In this document: piece by piece, positions 33,829-42,609 of the stretch
Position numbering within the stretch: the first letter of the stretch is position 1
How the letters are laid out: each line of letters begins with the position of its first letter
Assembly: GCA_045629485.1 (NCBI GenBank)
Contig: JAZQRF010000217.1
Span: 1 to 64,000, forward strand
DNA length: 64,000 nucleotides
Origin: Pseudopedobacter sp045629485
GTDB taxonomy: Bacteria > Bacteroidota > Bacteroidia > Sphingobacteriales > Sphingobacteriaceae
Reading direction: 5' to 3'
Notes under the pieces: model-generated
Databases searched by the model: none
The model's input: the letters and a program-made list of their open reading frames with translations, nothing else
Told to the model about the DNA's origin: nothing
Translations under genes and position numbers: made by a program

Positions 33829-33974
33829 CTACCGTTTTTATTCAAAATAATCGTATAAAATATCTAATTTTGGTTTTTAATAGGGTAGATGAAAATCAAA
33901 GCTTTAAAGAAGAAATATTTTTGATCTTAAAATTTTAATTTGCCTTAATGTTTGCTAAATATATTTAAATTTTC

Positions 33975-35255
33975 ATGAAAAAGGACAAAATAATTTTCGA
34001 TTTAATTGAGGAAGAATTAGAAAGACAGGAACAAGGTATTGAGTTGATTGCTTCTGAAAACTTTGTAAGTGAGCAGGTTATGGAAGCTGCGGGTTCGGTT
34101 TTAACTAATAAATATGCTGAAGGATTGCCGGGAAAAAGATATTACGGTGGTTGTGAAGTTGTTGATGAGATCGAAAATATAGCGATAGACAGAGCGAAAC
34201 AACTATTTAATGCAGAATGGGTAAACGTTCAGCCCCACTCCGGAGCCCAGGCAAATGCTGCTGTGTTTTTGGCAGTGCTAAATGCAGGAGATAAAATTTT
34301 AGGTTTTGATTTGTCTCATGGCGGTCACCTTACTCATGGTTCGCCAGTTAATTTTTCAGGAAAATTATATCAGCCATTTTTCTATGGTGTAGAAGAAGAA
34401 ACAGGTTTAATTAATTATAAGCAATTAGAAGAGGTTGCCTTAAGAGAAAAACCTAAAATGATTATTTGTGGAGCTTCTGCCTATTCAAGAGATTGGGATT
34501 ATGCATTTATTAGAGCTGTTGCTGATAAAATTGGTGCAATTGTTTTAGCTGATATTTCTCACCCATCCGGCTTAATTGCAAGAGGTTTATTAACAGATCC
34601 GCTTCCTCATTGCCATATCGTTACTACCACCACTCATAAAACCTTAAGAGGTCCGAGAGGCGGAATCATTATGTTAGGAAAAGATTTTCCAAATCCATTT
34701 GGGATTAAAACTCCAAAAGGAGAAATAAAAATGATGTCTGCGGTATTAGATGGTGCCGTTTTTCCGGGCACACAAGGAGGTCCTTTAGAGCATATCATTG
34801 CAGCAAAAGCAATCGCATTTGGCGAAGCTTTAAGTGATGAGTACATGGAGTATATTTTACAGGTTAAAAAGAATGCAAGTGCAATGGCGGCTGCTTTCGT
34901 AAAACTTGATTATAAGTTGATTTCAGGAGGTACGGACAATCACCTGATGTTGATTGACCTAAGCAACAAAAATATTAACGGTAAGGTAGCAGAAGAAGCT
35001 TTAGGAAAAGCAGATATTACTGTTAATAAAAATATGGTCCCTTTTGATAAGAGATCTCCTTTTGTTACTTCGGGGATAAGAGTGGGAACCGCTGCAATTA
35101 CTACTCGTGGTTTGAAAGAATCACATATGGAGCAAATTGTAGAATTTATCGATAGAGTGATAAATAACCACGAGGATGAGTCTTATTTAGAAAATCTTCG
35201 TACAGAAGTAAATGCATTAATGGATGAATTTCCATTATACAGCAAAGCAGACTAA
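33975..35255 (+). CDS. glyA: serine hydroxymethyltransferase
   Basis: This PLP enzyme interconverts serine plus tetrahydrofolate with glycine plus methylene-tetrahydrofolate. It has 426 residues, the usual length. It shows IELIASENFVS near 22, YAEGLPGKRYYGGCE near 47, the SHGGHLTHGSPVNFSG segment near 114, DISHPSGLIA near 193 and the PLP lysine in TTTTHKTLRGPRGG (Lys 222). It is preceded by 146 bp without a gene. A strong hairpin follows 19 bases after the stop. The gene may also supply glycine for the cleavage system, of which GcvH is encoded at 60489. Confidence 0.97.
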   Translation: MKKDKIIFDLIEEELERQEQGIELIASENFVSEQVMEAAGSVLTNKYAEGLPGKRYYGGCEVVDEIENIAIDRAKQLFNAEWVNVQPHSGAQANAAVFLAVLNAGDKILGFDLSHGGHLTHGSPVNFSGKLYQPFFYGVEEETGLINYKQLEEVALREKPKMIICGASAYSRDWDYAFIRAVADKIGAIVLADISHPSGLIARGLLTDPLPHCHIVTTTTHKTLRGPRGGIIMLGKDFPNPFGIKTPKGEIKMMSAVLDGAVFPGTQGGPLEHIIAAKAIAFGEALSDEYMEYILQVKKNASAMAAAFVKLDYKLISGGTDNHLMLIDLSNKNINGKVAEEALGKADITVNKNMVPFDKRSPFVTSGIRVGTAAITTRGLKESHMEQIVEFIDRVINNHEDESYLENLRTEVNALMDEFPLYSKAD

Positions 35256-35274
35256 AATCTAAAGCTAATAATAG

Positions 35275-35311
35275 AAACTTCTTTGGTGTTTTTAATGCAC
35301 CAAAGAAGTTT
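35275..35311 (+). terminator. hairpin after glyA
   Basis: A perfect 14-bp stem (arms 35275-35288 and 35298-35311, beginning AAACTTCTTTGGTG) encloses a 9-base loop. It lacks a clear U-tract, so it is a terminator candidate or an mRNA-stabilising 3' end. It also shows that frames starting inside it (TTG 35283) are unlikely to be the response-regulator start. Confidence 0.6.
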
Positions 35312-35330
35312 AATAATTCACCCTCGTTAT

Positions 35331-35723
35331 ATGGACTTGGAGATAACTGAAAAACAGCAAAGGATTTTAATCGTTGATGATAATGAAATCAACAGATTTC
35401 TCCTTAAGAAAATCCTCTCTAAATATCCGTATCAATTAGATTTTTGTGAAGACGGGAAAGTTGCTATCGATAAATTGATGTCTAAACAATTTGATGTCGT
35501 TCTGATGGATATTCACATGCCAGTAATGAGTGGTATAGAGGCCACAAAAATGATTAGAGGATTTGACGAGCCCTATTTTAAGGAATTGCCGATCATTGCT
35601 TTAACAGCCTCTGTTCTTCCTGATGACATCGAAGAAATTTATAAAATAGGCTTTAATAATTATCAGTCTAAGCCATTCAAAATAGAAGAGTTGGTTGAGA
35701 AAATTTCGGAGGCCCTTCTCTAG
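35331..35723 (+). CDS. single-domain response regulator (CheY-like receiver)
   Basis: From ATG 35331 the protein has 130 residues and is a bare receiver domain. Acidic residues are Asp 16 and Asp 17 (LIVDDNE), the phosphoacceptor is Asp 60 in VVLMDIHMPVMSG, the switch threonine is in ALTAS and the conserved lysine in QSKPF. There is no output domain. It resembles receivers cut out of hybrid kinases and may pass phosphate in a phosphorelay or act by protein contact. No kinase gene is near. The upstream in-frame extension to 35283 lies inside the glyA hairpin and is discarded. Confidence 0.88.
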   Translation: MDLEITEKQQRILIVDDNEINRFLLKKILSKYPYQLDFCEDGKVAIDKLMSKQFDVVLMDIHMPVMSGIEATKMIRGFDEPYFKELPIIALTASVLPDDIEEIYKIGFNNYQSKPFKIEELVEKISEALL

Positions 35724-35728
35724 ATTAC

Positions 35729-35760
35729 AAAAAAGCGAAACCAAAACTGGCCCCGCTTTT
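35729..35760. terminator. bidirectional terminator candidate between convergent genes
   Basis: Arms AAAAGCG (35731-35737) and CGCTTTT (35754-35760) form a stem with A-rich and T-rich flanks on both sides, and a small inner CCA/TGG pairing. It lies between the response regulator and the minus-strand lipoprotein, where a two-way terminator would be expected. Confidence 0.45.
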
Positions 35761-35809
35761 CACTAAATTAACGCTCTCGTTTACTTATACTGAAAGCACT
35801 TTCTAAAAG

Positions 35810-37195
35810 TTACAAATTATTTTCAAAGCAACCCAGATCTGAAGGAAAGGCTCTTGTTTTATTTTCCAAATCTTTATTAAGTATATTGATGTAGCTGTTT
35901 CCTGTTAAGTCTAAGCCTTTATCCAGTGCAATACTATTATCAGAGAGATGATAATTTTCTTGTCTGGGATTGATAAAAAGAGGCTCCTGGTCAAATATAT
36001 TTCCCAATCCTGCTAATGTGGTATTCGTTTTAATCAGATTATAGGAAAAATCCAGGTTAAATGCTTTTTGTCCCGCTTGTTTGTAGTCCAGTTCTTTAGT
36101 AAGACTTCCCCAGATGATGTTGTTGGAGAATAGTGCTGAGAGTGAAAAAGTTTCAGGGTTTATAATAGAATTATCAGAGAGATAAATGGCTGGAGTAGTT
36201 CTGGCAAAATTGTAATTATATCCCGCAAAGGTATTTTGATAAAATTGATATTCACCTCCATTAAGAGCAGCTAAAAGGTACTGACCGCAATTGTATAAAA
36301 GATTATTTATACCGGTGATACTGGCATTGTATCCTAAAATCCCACTTATTTCGTGATTTTTAATAGTAGAGTTACTCAGTAATACTTTAGGTTGAGCGGT
36401 TTGACTTAAAGAGTCTATTTGCAAACCCACCAAAGCATTTTTTATGGTGCAAAAATTTAGAATGTTATTTTGAGACTGACTGGTGAAATAAATACCCTGC
36501 CACTGGCCAGGTTCATCTCTGTATATCCTCTCCAAACGATCACTTGCAAAAGTAATACTGTCTTTATAAAGCCCGGCAGCCTTTAAGCTCCCTTTTACAA
36601 TTAGTTTAGAATTCTTATGGAAATATAATCTCGTACCGGCCTCTATGTTTAGAGTAAAACCTTTTTTGATAGTTAAGTTATTGTAGATAATATAAGGTTT
36701 GCCTTTTTTAAATTCTTCATCTCGGGCTATTTCTGAATTGTTTAAATAAACCGCGTTTTGCCCATAAGCGATTAAAGGAATTTTATGATTATTCCCATTA
36801 AAAGAGAAAATAAGAGAATCTTCAATAATAAAAGGTGAATTATCGTTATCAGGAGAGATAAAAGCTTTGATGAAAACGTAAGCAGAATCATTCCCTCTGA
36901 TTTTAAAGTTTTTAACAGAGGAGGAGGATAGCCCATTGATGTTTATTTTGAAGTTAGATAGATCCCCGCCTGCTAGTTTAAGTTCAGAAATATTGATGCT
37001 GTTGCTGTTATAATTGAAAATCTTTATTGTCCGGTTAGTAGTGCCTGTATTGGTAAATACGGTATCAAACAAAATAGAATCTGTAGAAAAATTAAGTTTG
37101 CTATTAGGATTGTTGTCAATTACTTCGCTTTTCCGGCAGCTCAATATAAAGCTTAGAATAGTTAAAGAAAAGAAGGTGAAGATTTTACCTGTCAT
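35810..37195 (-). CDS. surface lipoprotein with right-handed parallel beta-helix
   Basis: The protein has 461 residues with a lipoprotein signal (LSFILSC, Cys near 20). An N-terminal beta-sandwich-like region of about 130 residues (FDTVFTNTGTTNRTIKIFN) is followed by repeated short strands with Asn/Ile/Leu ladders: YNNLTIKKGFTLNIEAGT, LIVKGSLKAAG, QNNILNFCTIKNALVG, LLSNSTIKNHEISGI. Such repeats build a right-handed beta-helix, often seen in carbohydrate-binding or -cleaving proteins. No catalytic residues can be assigned. It is the last gene of a minus-strand group after rlmN and comF, 21 bp behind comF. Function is unknown. Confidence 0.78.
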   Translation of the reverse strand: MTGKIFTFFSLTILSFILSCRKSEVIDNNPNSKLNFSTDSILFDTVFTNTGTTNRTIKIFNYNSNSINISELKLAGGDLSNFKININGLSSSSVKNFKIRGNDSAYVFIKAFISPDNDNSPFIIEDSLIFSFNGNNHKIPLIAYGQNAVYLNNSEIARDEEFKKGKPYIIYNNLTIKKGFTLNIEAGTRLYFHKNSKLIVKGSLKAAGLYKDSITFASDRLERIYRDEPGQWQGIYFTSQSQNNILNFCTIKNALVGLQIDSLSQTAQPKVLLSNSTIKNHEISGILGYNASITGINNLLYNCGQYLLAALNGGEYQFYQNTFAGYNYNFARTTPAIYLSDNSIINPETFSLSALFSNNIIWGSLTKELDYKQAGQKAFNLDFSYNLIKTNTTLAGLGNIFDQEPLFINPRQENYHLSDNSIALDKGLDLTGNSYINILNKDLENKTRAFPSDLGCFENNL

Positions 37196-37216
37196 GCAGC
37201 AAATATCAGATAAATT

Positions 37217-37912
37217 TTAAGCTGTAAAAGCAATTCCGGCAATATAAATGTTTTCGATTCCGATTTTGTTTAACGCTAATACACAAGCCTCTAAAGTGGC
37301 GCCGGTAGTAATGGTGTCATCCACCAATAATACGTGGCTTGGTATAGGGCCATTGGCGGTTGCTTTAAAAACAGTTTTCATATTTTCATATCGCTGGTTG
37401 CGGTTCATAAAGGTCTGGCTGTCGGCATATTTTATTCTTCTAAGAATCTTTGTATCTATGGGCTTTTCTAAGCTTTTAGAAAGTCCAATAGCAAACTGCT
37501 CGCTTTGATTGTAACCCCTTTTCTTTTGTTTTTTTGGATGAAGAGGTACCGGAATGATCATCTCTATGTTTTGATATTGATCCAGCTTTTTAAGTTCTAG
37601 CCCATATAGTCTGCCGAGTTCTATACCAATTTCTGGGTGATTATTGTATTTTAGCTGATGCATTAATTTTTGAACTTTTCCTTTGGGTGTGAATAGGAGA
37701 AAAGCGGTTGCGGTATTGATCTGAACCCTTCCCCAGAACTGTTTTACCAGTTTGTTTTCACTATCTAAGTGATAATTTGTATAAGGTAACTGGTAGAGGC
37801 ATTTGGTGCAAACCAAATATTCATGCTGCACAAGAGAGGCACCGCAGGCACAACATAGATTAGGGAAAAAGAGTGATGTAAAATCTTTAAGGTACCTGTA
37901 TATCAGATTCAT
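37217..37912 (-). CDS. ComF family protein
   Basis: This phosphoribosyltransferase-fold protein has 231 residues from ATG 37912. The N-terminus carries a zinc-finger-like pattern, CCACGASLVQ then CTKC, and the C-terminus the PRPP-loop signature VLLVDDTITTGATLEAC. ComF proteins are linked to DNA uptake in competent bacteria, but many Bacteroidota carry them without shown competence. The KRGYNQSEQFA motif in the middle is also typical. A TTG at 37927 is in frame, but the ATG is preferred. The gene lies 42 bp after rlmN and 21 bp before the lipoprotein gene. Confidence 0.9.
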   Translation of the reverse strand: MNLIYRYLKDFTSLFFPNLCCACGASLVQHEYLVCTKCLYQLPYTNYHLDSENKLVKQFWGRVQINTATAFLLFTPKGKVQKLMHQLKYNNHPEIGIELGRLYGLELKKLDQYQNIEMIIPVPLHPKKQKKRGYNQSEQFAIGLSKSLEKPIDTKILRRIKYADSQTFMNRNQRYENMKTVFKATANGPIPSHVLLVDDTITTGATLEACVLALNKIGIENIYIAGIAFTA

Positions 37913-37954
37913 AAACTGAAAATACAAATATTTTTATCTTTTTAAAAAGGATGA

Positions 37955-39013
37955 TTAAGCTTTACTCTCTTCTTTTACCGCTAACTGGCCGCATGCAGCA
38001 TCAATATCTTTACCTCTGCTTCTTCTGATGTTTGTAATTACACCCTGCTTTTTAAGATAATTAGCAAAAACCTCTGTTTTATCTTCCGCTGCATTTATAA
38101 AATCAGCGAAAGCGATAGGATTGTATTCGATTATATTTACTTTACAAGGCACATGTTTACAAAACTTTGCAAGTTCTTTAGCATCTTCCAATTCATCATT
38201 AAAGTTATTGAAGATGATATACTCGTAGGTAACCGGATTCTTAGTTTTAGCGTAATAATATTTTAATGCCTCGGCCAGTGCAGATAATGAGTTTTGCTCG
38301 TTAATAGGCATAATCTCGTTTCTTTTGGCGTCGTTAGCAGCATGAAGAGACAGGGCAAGATTAAATTTAACTTCATCATCTCCCAGTTTTTTTATCATCT
38401 TGGCAATTCCTGCGGTAGAAACGGTAATTCTTTTATAAGACATATTCAGGCCTTCTTCAGAAGTTAGTTTTTCTACAGATTTTAAAACATTGCTATAATT
38501 CAACAGAGGCTCGCCCATTCCCATATACACGATATTTGATAATGGGATTCCGTAATTTTCTTTGGCTTGTTTATCTATTAGAACAACCTGGTCATAGATT
38601 TCATCTGCATTTAGATTTCTCTTTCTTTCCATATAACCGGTAGCGCAGAATTTACAGGTTAAACTACAACCCACCTGGGATGATACACAAGCTGTCATAC
38701 GTTCTGTAGTGGGTATGAGAACACCTTCAATTAAATGGGTGTCATGCAGGATAAAAGTGTTTTTTATGGTCCTGTCTGAACTAAACTGAGAGCTGTTAAT
38801 TTTAACGGCATTGATTACAAAAATATGTTTCAGTTTTTCCCTAAGCTCTTTGGAAAGATTACTCATTTCATCAAAATCTGTAGCAGATTTTTTCCAAAGC
38901 CACTCGTAAACCTGGTTAGCTCTGAAAGATTTTTCTCCCAACTCGTTAAATTTAGCCTTTAAATCTGTTAGAGAAAAGCTCCTGATGTCTGCTTTTGATT
39001 GTTGATTTTCCAT
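37955..39013 (-). CDS. rlmN: 23S rRNA (adenine2503-C2)-methyltransferase / tRNA A37 methyltransferase
   Basis: This is a radical-SAM enzyme of 352 residues that methylates A2503 of 23S rRNA and A37 of some tRNAs. The 4Fe-4S cluster cysteines are 116, 120 and 123 in GCSLTCKFCATG, and the catalytic C-terminal cysteine is in RGKDIDAACGQLA. MGMGEPLLNY near 183 is the SAM-binding GEP motif. It is the first gene of a minus-strand set with comF and the beta-helix lipoprotein, and is divergent from the amidohydrolase. A TAATTTTG box sits 8 bases upstream of the ATG. Confidence 0.96.
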   Translation of the reverse strand: MENQQSKADIRSFSLTDLKAKFNELGEKSFRANQVYEWLWKKSATDFDEMSNLSKELREKLKHIFVINAVKINSSQFSSDRTIKNTFILHDTHLIEGVLIPTTERMTACVSSQVGCSLTCKFCATGYMERKRNLNADEIYDQVVLIDKQAKENYGIPLSNIVYMGMGEPLLNYSNVLKSVEKLTSEEGLNMSYKRITVSTAGIAKMIKKLGDDEVKFNLALSLHAANDAKRNEIMPINEQNSLSALAEALKYYYAKTKNPVTYEYIIFNNFNDELEDAKELAKFCKHVPCKVNIIEYNPIAFADFINAAEDKTEVFANYLKKQGVITNIRRSRGKDIDAACGQLAVKEESKA

Positions 39014-39021
39014 CTAAATGG

Positions 39022-39029
39022 CAAAATTA
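39022..39029 (-). promoter_or_regulatory. candidate -7 box for rlmN
   Basis: On the minus strand the bases read TAATTTTG, a full TAnnTTTG match ending 8 bases from the start codon. As with scpA, the leader would be only a few bases long. No well-spaced -33 element is obvious. Confidence 0.4.
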
Positions 39030-39134
39030 CGATTTATATTTACAAAGAAATGTAATATTTATTGCTCAGTCTTAAACATAATCATAAATTAAATGTTAAA
39101 AATGTTGTTATCATTGGAAAACTAATATTTGCAA

Positions 39135-40295
39135 ATGAGAAAATTTACAGCTGATTACATTTTTACATTAGAAGGAGAGGCTATTCCAAATGGACTGGTA
39201 GTAACTGATGACATGGGAAAAATTTTATCAGTTGCTGCATTATACAAAGATGATAAAGATATAGAGCACCATAAAGGTGTAATCACCCCAGGCTTTGTTA
39301 ATGCGCATTGTCATCTAGAGTTATCTCATTTACTTGGAAAAATTGAGGAAGGAAAAGGACTCATCAGTTTTATAAAGAATGTTCTGGCATTAAGGAATGC
39401 CGAAGATGAGATAATTTTGGATGCTATTGAAAAAGCGGATAAAGCCATGTATGAGAATGGTATTGTAGCTACTGGAGATATTTCTAATACTGCAATTTCT
39501 GCAAAGGTGAAAGAAAAAAGTCCCATTAGGTACCATACTTTTGTAGAAATGGTAGGTATAGACCCGGATAAGGCGGATGAAATAGTTGCAAACGCATTGG
39601 AATTAAAAACGCATTTCGGAAAAAATTCTTCCATAACACCACACGCCCCCTACACACTTTCTAAACAACTTTTAAAGGAAGTGAGAAAGTATTGCAAAGA
39701 AAACGACAATCTTTTAAGTATCCATAATCAGGAGAACGACGAGGAAAATAAATTATACCGTTATAAAACCGGAGAGTTTATACAACTCTATAAAGATTTG
39801 GGGATAAATTTAGACCATTTTATCTCTATGTCTAAGAATACTATACAGGCAATAGTTCCTCTACTGCCCGAAAATCAAAGGGTGTTAATGGTTCATAATA
39901 CTTTTACCAGCCTTAAAGATATCTATTTTGTAAAAAGATTTTCTAAGCAGATTTTTTGGTGCTTTTGTCCTTCTGCTAATATCTATATAGAGAATACCCT
40001 TCCTGATTTCAAATTCTTTAAAAAGGATGATAACTTGATTTGCATTGGTACAGATAGCTTAGCTTCTAATCATGTATTAAGTATTCTTGAGGAAATGAAG
40101 CTGATTGGTCAAAATGATAAAAACATTACTTTTAAAGAACTGATTGAGTGGGCTACTATTAATGGCGCAAAATTTCTTGGGTTTGATAAAGAATTGGGTT
40201 CTATTAAAGTTGGCAAAACGCCAGGTTTAAATCTTATAACAGATTTTGTAGATGGGGAGCTTACCGAAAAATCATCTGTAAAGAAATTGATATAA
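39135..40295 (+). CDS. amidohydrolase-superfamily deaminase/hydrolase
   Basis: This metal-dependent hydrolase of 386 residues (from ATG 39135; a TTG at 39129 is in frame) has the TIM-barrel fold of the Trz/Atz/SsnA branch. Metal-site residues are in VNAHCHLELSH near 60, SITPHAPYT near 164, LSIHNQE near 197 and IGTDSLASNH near 303. The HxHLELS variant is seen in aminodeoxyfutalosine deaminase and related purine deaminases, so a nucleoside or purine substrate is possible, but no menaquinone genes are nearby and the specificity is unknown. It is divergent from rlmN and followed 72 bp later by acyP. Confidence 0.82.
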   Translation: MRKFTADYIFTLEGEAIPNGLVVTDDMGKILSVAALYKDDKDIEHHKGVITPGFVNAHCHLELSHLLGKIEEGKGLISFIKNVLALRNAEDEIILDAIEKADKAMYENGIVATGDISNTAISAKVKEKSPIRYHTFVEMVGIDPDKADEIVANALELKTHFGKNSSITPHAPYTLSKQLLKEVRKYCKENDNLLSIHNQENDEENKLYRYKTGEFIQLYKDLGINLDHFISMSKNTIQAIVPLLPENQRVLMVHNTFTSLKDIYFVKRFSKQIFWCFCPSANIYIENTLPDFKFFKKDDNLICIGTDSLASNHVLSILEEMKLIGQNDKNITFKELIEWATINGAKFLGFDKELGSIKVGKTPGLNLITDFVDGELTEKSSVKKLI

Positions 40296-40367
40296 TTTAA
40301 TAAAGCAGAAAACATTTGCGCTTTTCAGTATAAACAATCACTTTTATTTTTTATTATAATAAGGGAA

Positions 40368-40640
40368 ATGAAAGCATTACGAATGGTGGTTAGCGGAAGA
40401 GTTCAGGGTGTATTTTACAGAGCGTCTACCAAAGCTGTTGCCGATCAGCTGGGAATAAAAGGGGTGATTAAAAACCTTAAAGACGGTACAGTTTATATCG
40501 AGGCCGAAGGCGAAGAATGGATCATGGACGATTTTATAGATTGGTGTAAGTACGGCCCCGACGATGCCAGGGTAGACGATATTTCTATACATGAAACAGA
40601 ATTAAAAAACTATCGTAATTTTGAGATTCTAAAGAAATAG
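40368..40640 (+). CDS. acyP: acylphosphatase
   Basis: This small protein of 90 residues has the complete acylphosphatase signature: SGRVQGVFYRAST near 9-21 with the catalytic arginine, and the following GIKGVIKNLKDGTVYIEAEG with the active-site asparagine. It hydrolyses acyl phosphates such as acetyl phosphate or 1,3-bisphosphoglycerate. The next gene starts 2 bases after its stop. Confidence 0.94.
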   Translation: MKALRMVVSGRVQGVFYRASTKAVADQLGIKGVIKNLKDGTVYIEAEGEEWIMDDFIDWCKYGPDDARVDDISIHETELKNYRNFEILKK

Positions 40641-40642
40641 TA

Positions 40643-42121
40643 TTGTCAGCACTTAAAAAATTTGCAGGCCAAACCGCAATTTATGGCTTAAGCACAATTG
40701 CGTCAAGGATATTAAACTTTTTCCTTACTCCAATTTACACTACTGTGTATCCTCCTTTGGTGTATGGGATCTTTACAAAATTATATGCGTGGGCTTCTAT
40801 TTTCAATGCAATTATGGCGTTTGGGATGGAAACCACTTTCTTTAGGTACTTAAATAAGAAGGAAGGACAAAAGGAAGTAGTTTATAGCAACACATTTTTT
40901 GTTGTTGCTTTCATCACCCTTCTGTTTGTAAGCACTACATTCATTTTTATTCATCCTATTGCTGCCTGGATCCAGGAGGGGAAGCAAACTTCAATAGAAG
41001 ATTATACAACTTATATCAGGTATTTTATTTTAATCCTGGCGGTAGATGCATTAAGCGTGATCCCGTTTGCAAGGGTGAGGGCCGAAGGAAAGCCTGCCAG
41101 GTATGCAGTTATTAAATTCATTAATGTGTTGTGCTTTATCCTGCTCAATCTCTTCTTTATTTTTGCAATTCCATTTATTATTAAAAATAATTTGCTTTTC
41201 GCTGATGAATTTGCAAGCTGGTATCGAACAGAATGGATTGGTTATGTTTTTATCTCCAACCTTGTTGCAAGCCTATTAACATTTATTTTATTGCTTCCTG
41301 AGGTACTTAAACTTAAGTTCAACATCGATAAAAAATTATTAGCTGAGATGTTTACCTATAGCTGGCCAATTTTGATAGCCAATTTGTCTTTTATAGTAAA
41401 CGAGACCAGCGACAAGATCTTTCTTGGGCATCTACTGCCAGCAGATATCAGCGAGCAGCAGGTTGGGATTTACGGTGCATGTAGTAAAATAGCGATATTC
41501 ATGAGTATCTTTATTCAGGCTTTTCGTTTAGGGGCAGAGCCATTCTTTTTTAGTACAGCGAAAGATACAAATGCAAAAAGCACCTATGCATTAATCATGA
41601 GCTATTTTATCATAGTGCTTACCTTAATATTTGTAGGGCTGGTGGCTAATATAGAAATTCTGAAATATTTTATCGGCGAAGCTTATTGGAGTGGCTTAAA
41701 CGTGGTGCCCATTTTGTTGTTCGGATATTTAAGCTTAGGGATTTATATGAATCTTTCGGTTTGGTATAAATTATCAGACCAAACAAAATACGGGTTATAC
41801 ATATCCACAGCAGGTGCGGTTTTGACAATTACTTTGAATATTCTATTTATCCCTATATGGGGATTTATGGCTTCTGCCTGGATTTCTTTAGCAGTATATT
41901 TAACCATGATGTTTTTGTCTTATTTATGGGGCCAAAAACACTATCCTATACCTTATGCCGTTAAAAAAGATTTATTATACATTTTTATCTCCGTTGTATT
42001 GGTGTTTATTTCTTTTGTCATTTTTAAGAGAAATATCATCGCAGGTAATGTATTATTTATTCTTTTTGGGATATTTATTGTTTATCGTGAGAAGGATAAC
42101 TTAAAAGCATTATTAAAATAA
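40643..42121 (+). CDS. MOP-superfamily polysaccharide/lipid flippase
   Basis: This membrane protein of 492 residues has about fourteen helices and the Wzx/MurJ-like opening AGQTAIYGLSTIASRILNFFLTPIYT. It also has FGMETTFFRYLNKKEG near 58 and a polysaccharide-biosynthesis C-terminal domain. It uses a TTG start 2 bp after acyP. In many Bacteroidota the same flippase stands before dut and the TPR/DUF4292/M23 genes, as here, which suggests a conserved cell-envelope role separate from the O-antigen locus upstream. The substrate is unknown; a general polyprenyl-linked glycan is likely. Confidence 0.84.
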   Translation: MSALKKFAGQTAIYGLSTIASRILNFFLTPIYTTVYPPLVYGIFTKLYAWASIFNAIMAFGMETTFFRYLNKKEGQKEVVYSNTFFVVAFITLLFVSTTFIFIHPIAAWIQEGKQTSIEDYTTYIRYFILILAVDALSVIPFARVRAEGKPARYAVIKFINVLCFILLNLFFIFAIPFIIKNNLLFADEFASWYRTEWIGYVFISNLVASLLTFILLLPEVLKLKFNIDKKLLAEMFTYSWPILIANLSFIVNETSDKIFLGHLLPADISEQQVGIYGACSKIAIFMSIFIQAFRLGAEPFFFSTAKDTNAKSTYALIMSYFIIVLTLIFVGLVANIEILKYFIGEAYWSGLNVVPILLFGYLSLGIYMNLSVWYKLSDQTKYGLYISTAGAVLTITLNILFIPIWGFMASAWISLAVYLTMMFLSYLWGQKHYPIPYAVKKDLLYIFISVVLVFISFVIFKRNIIAGNVLFILFGIFIVYREKDNLKALLK

Positions 42122-42135
42122 AGTGAATTTATCAT

Positions 42136-42570
42136 ATGAAAATTAAGATCATTAATAACTCCAAAAATCCTTTACCTGGTTATGAAACAGCTTCATCCGC
42201 GGGGATGGATTTAAGAGCAAATTTAGAAGAGTCCATTACCTTAAAGCCATTAGAAAGACGGTTAATCCCTACAGGATTATCAATGGAATTACCAATTGGT
42301 TATGAAGCCCAAATACGCCCAAGAAGTGGATTGGCTTATAAATTCGGAATCTCCATTGTAAATTCTCCAGGCACTATTGACGCAGATTATCGGGGAGAAA
42401 TAAAAGTCCTGTTAGTGAATCTTTCTACAGAAGACTATTTGGTGAGCCACGGAGATAGAATTGCACAAATGATAGTTGCCGCACATGAAACGGTAGAGTG
42501 GGAAACAGCAGAAAATCTAAGCGAAACAGATAGGGGCGCTGGTGGTTATGGGCATACCGGCGTAAAATAG
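42136..42570 (+). CDS. dut: dUTP diphosphatase
   Basis: Dut hydrolyses dUTP to dUMP and diphosphate, keeping uracil out of DNA. The protein is 144 residues and all five trimeric dUTPase motifs are present: ASSAGMDLRA near 17, PRSGLAYKFG near 61, GTIDADYRGEIKV near 80, RIAQMIV near 105 and the C-terminal glycine-rich DRGAGGYGHTG. It lies 14 bp after the flippase and 39 bp before the TPR protein. Confidence 0.97.
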   Translation: MKIKIINNSKNPLPGYETASSAGMDLRANLEESITLKPLERRLIPTGLSMELPIGYEAQIRPRSGLAYKFGISIVNSPGTIDADYRGEIKVLLVNLSTEDYLVSHGDRIAQMIVAAHETVEWETAENLSETDRGAGGYGHTGVK

Positions 42571-42609
42571 AAATCAAATAGCCATGCACAATTTTTAAAA
42601 GGTTTTAAT

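Noticed and set aside
35283..35330. Longer N-terminus for the response regulator starting at TTG 35283
   Set aside because: It lies inside the glyA hairpin and adds residues not part of a receiver domain; ATG 35331 is better.
40296..40367. Weak AAAGC/GCTTT hairpin after the amidohydrolase
   Set aside because: Five-base stem with a long loop and no T-run; not enough for a terminator call.
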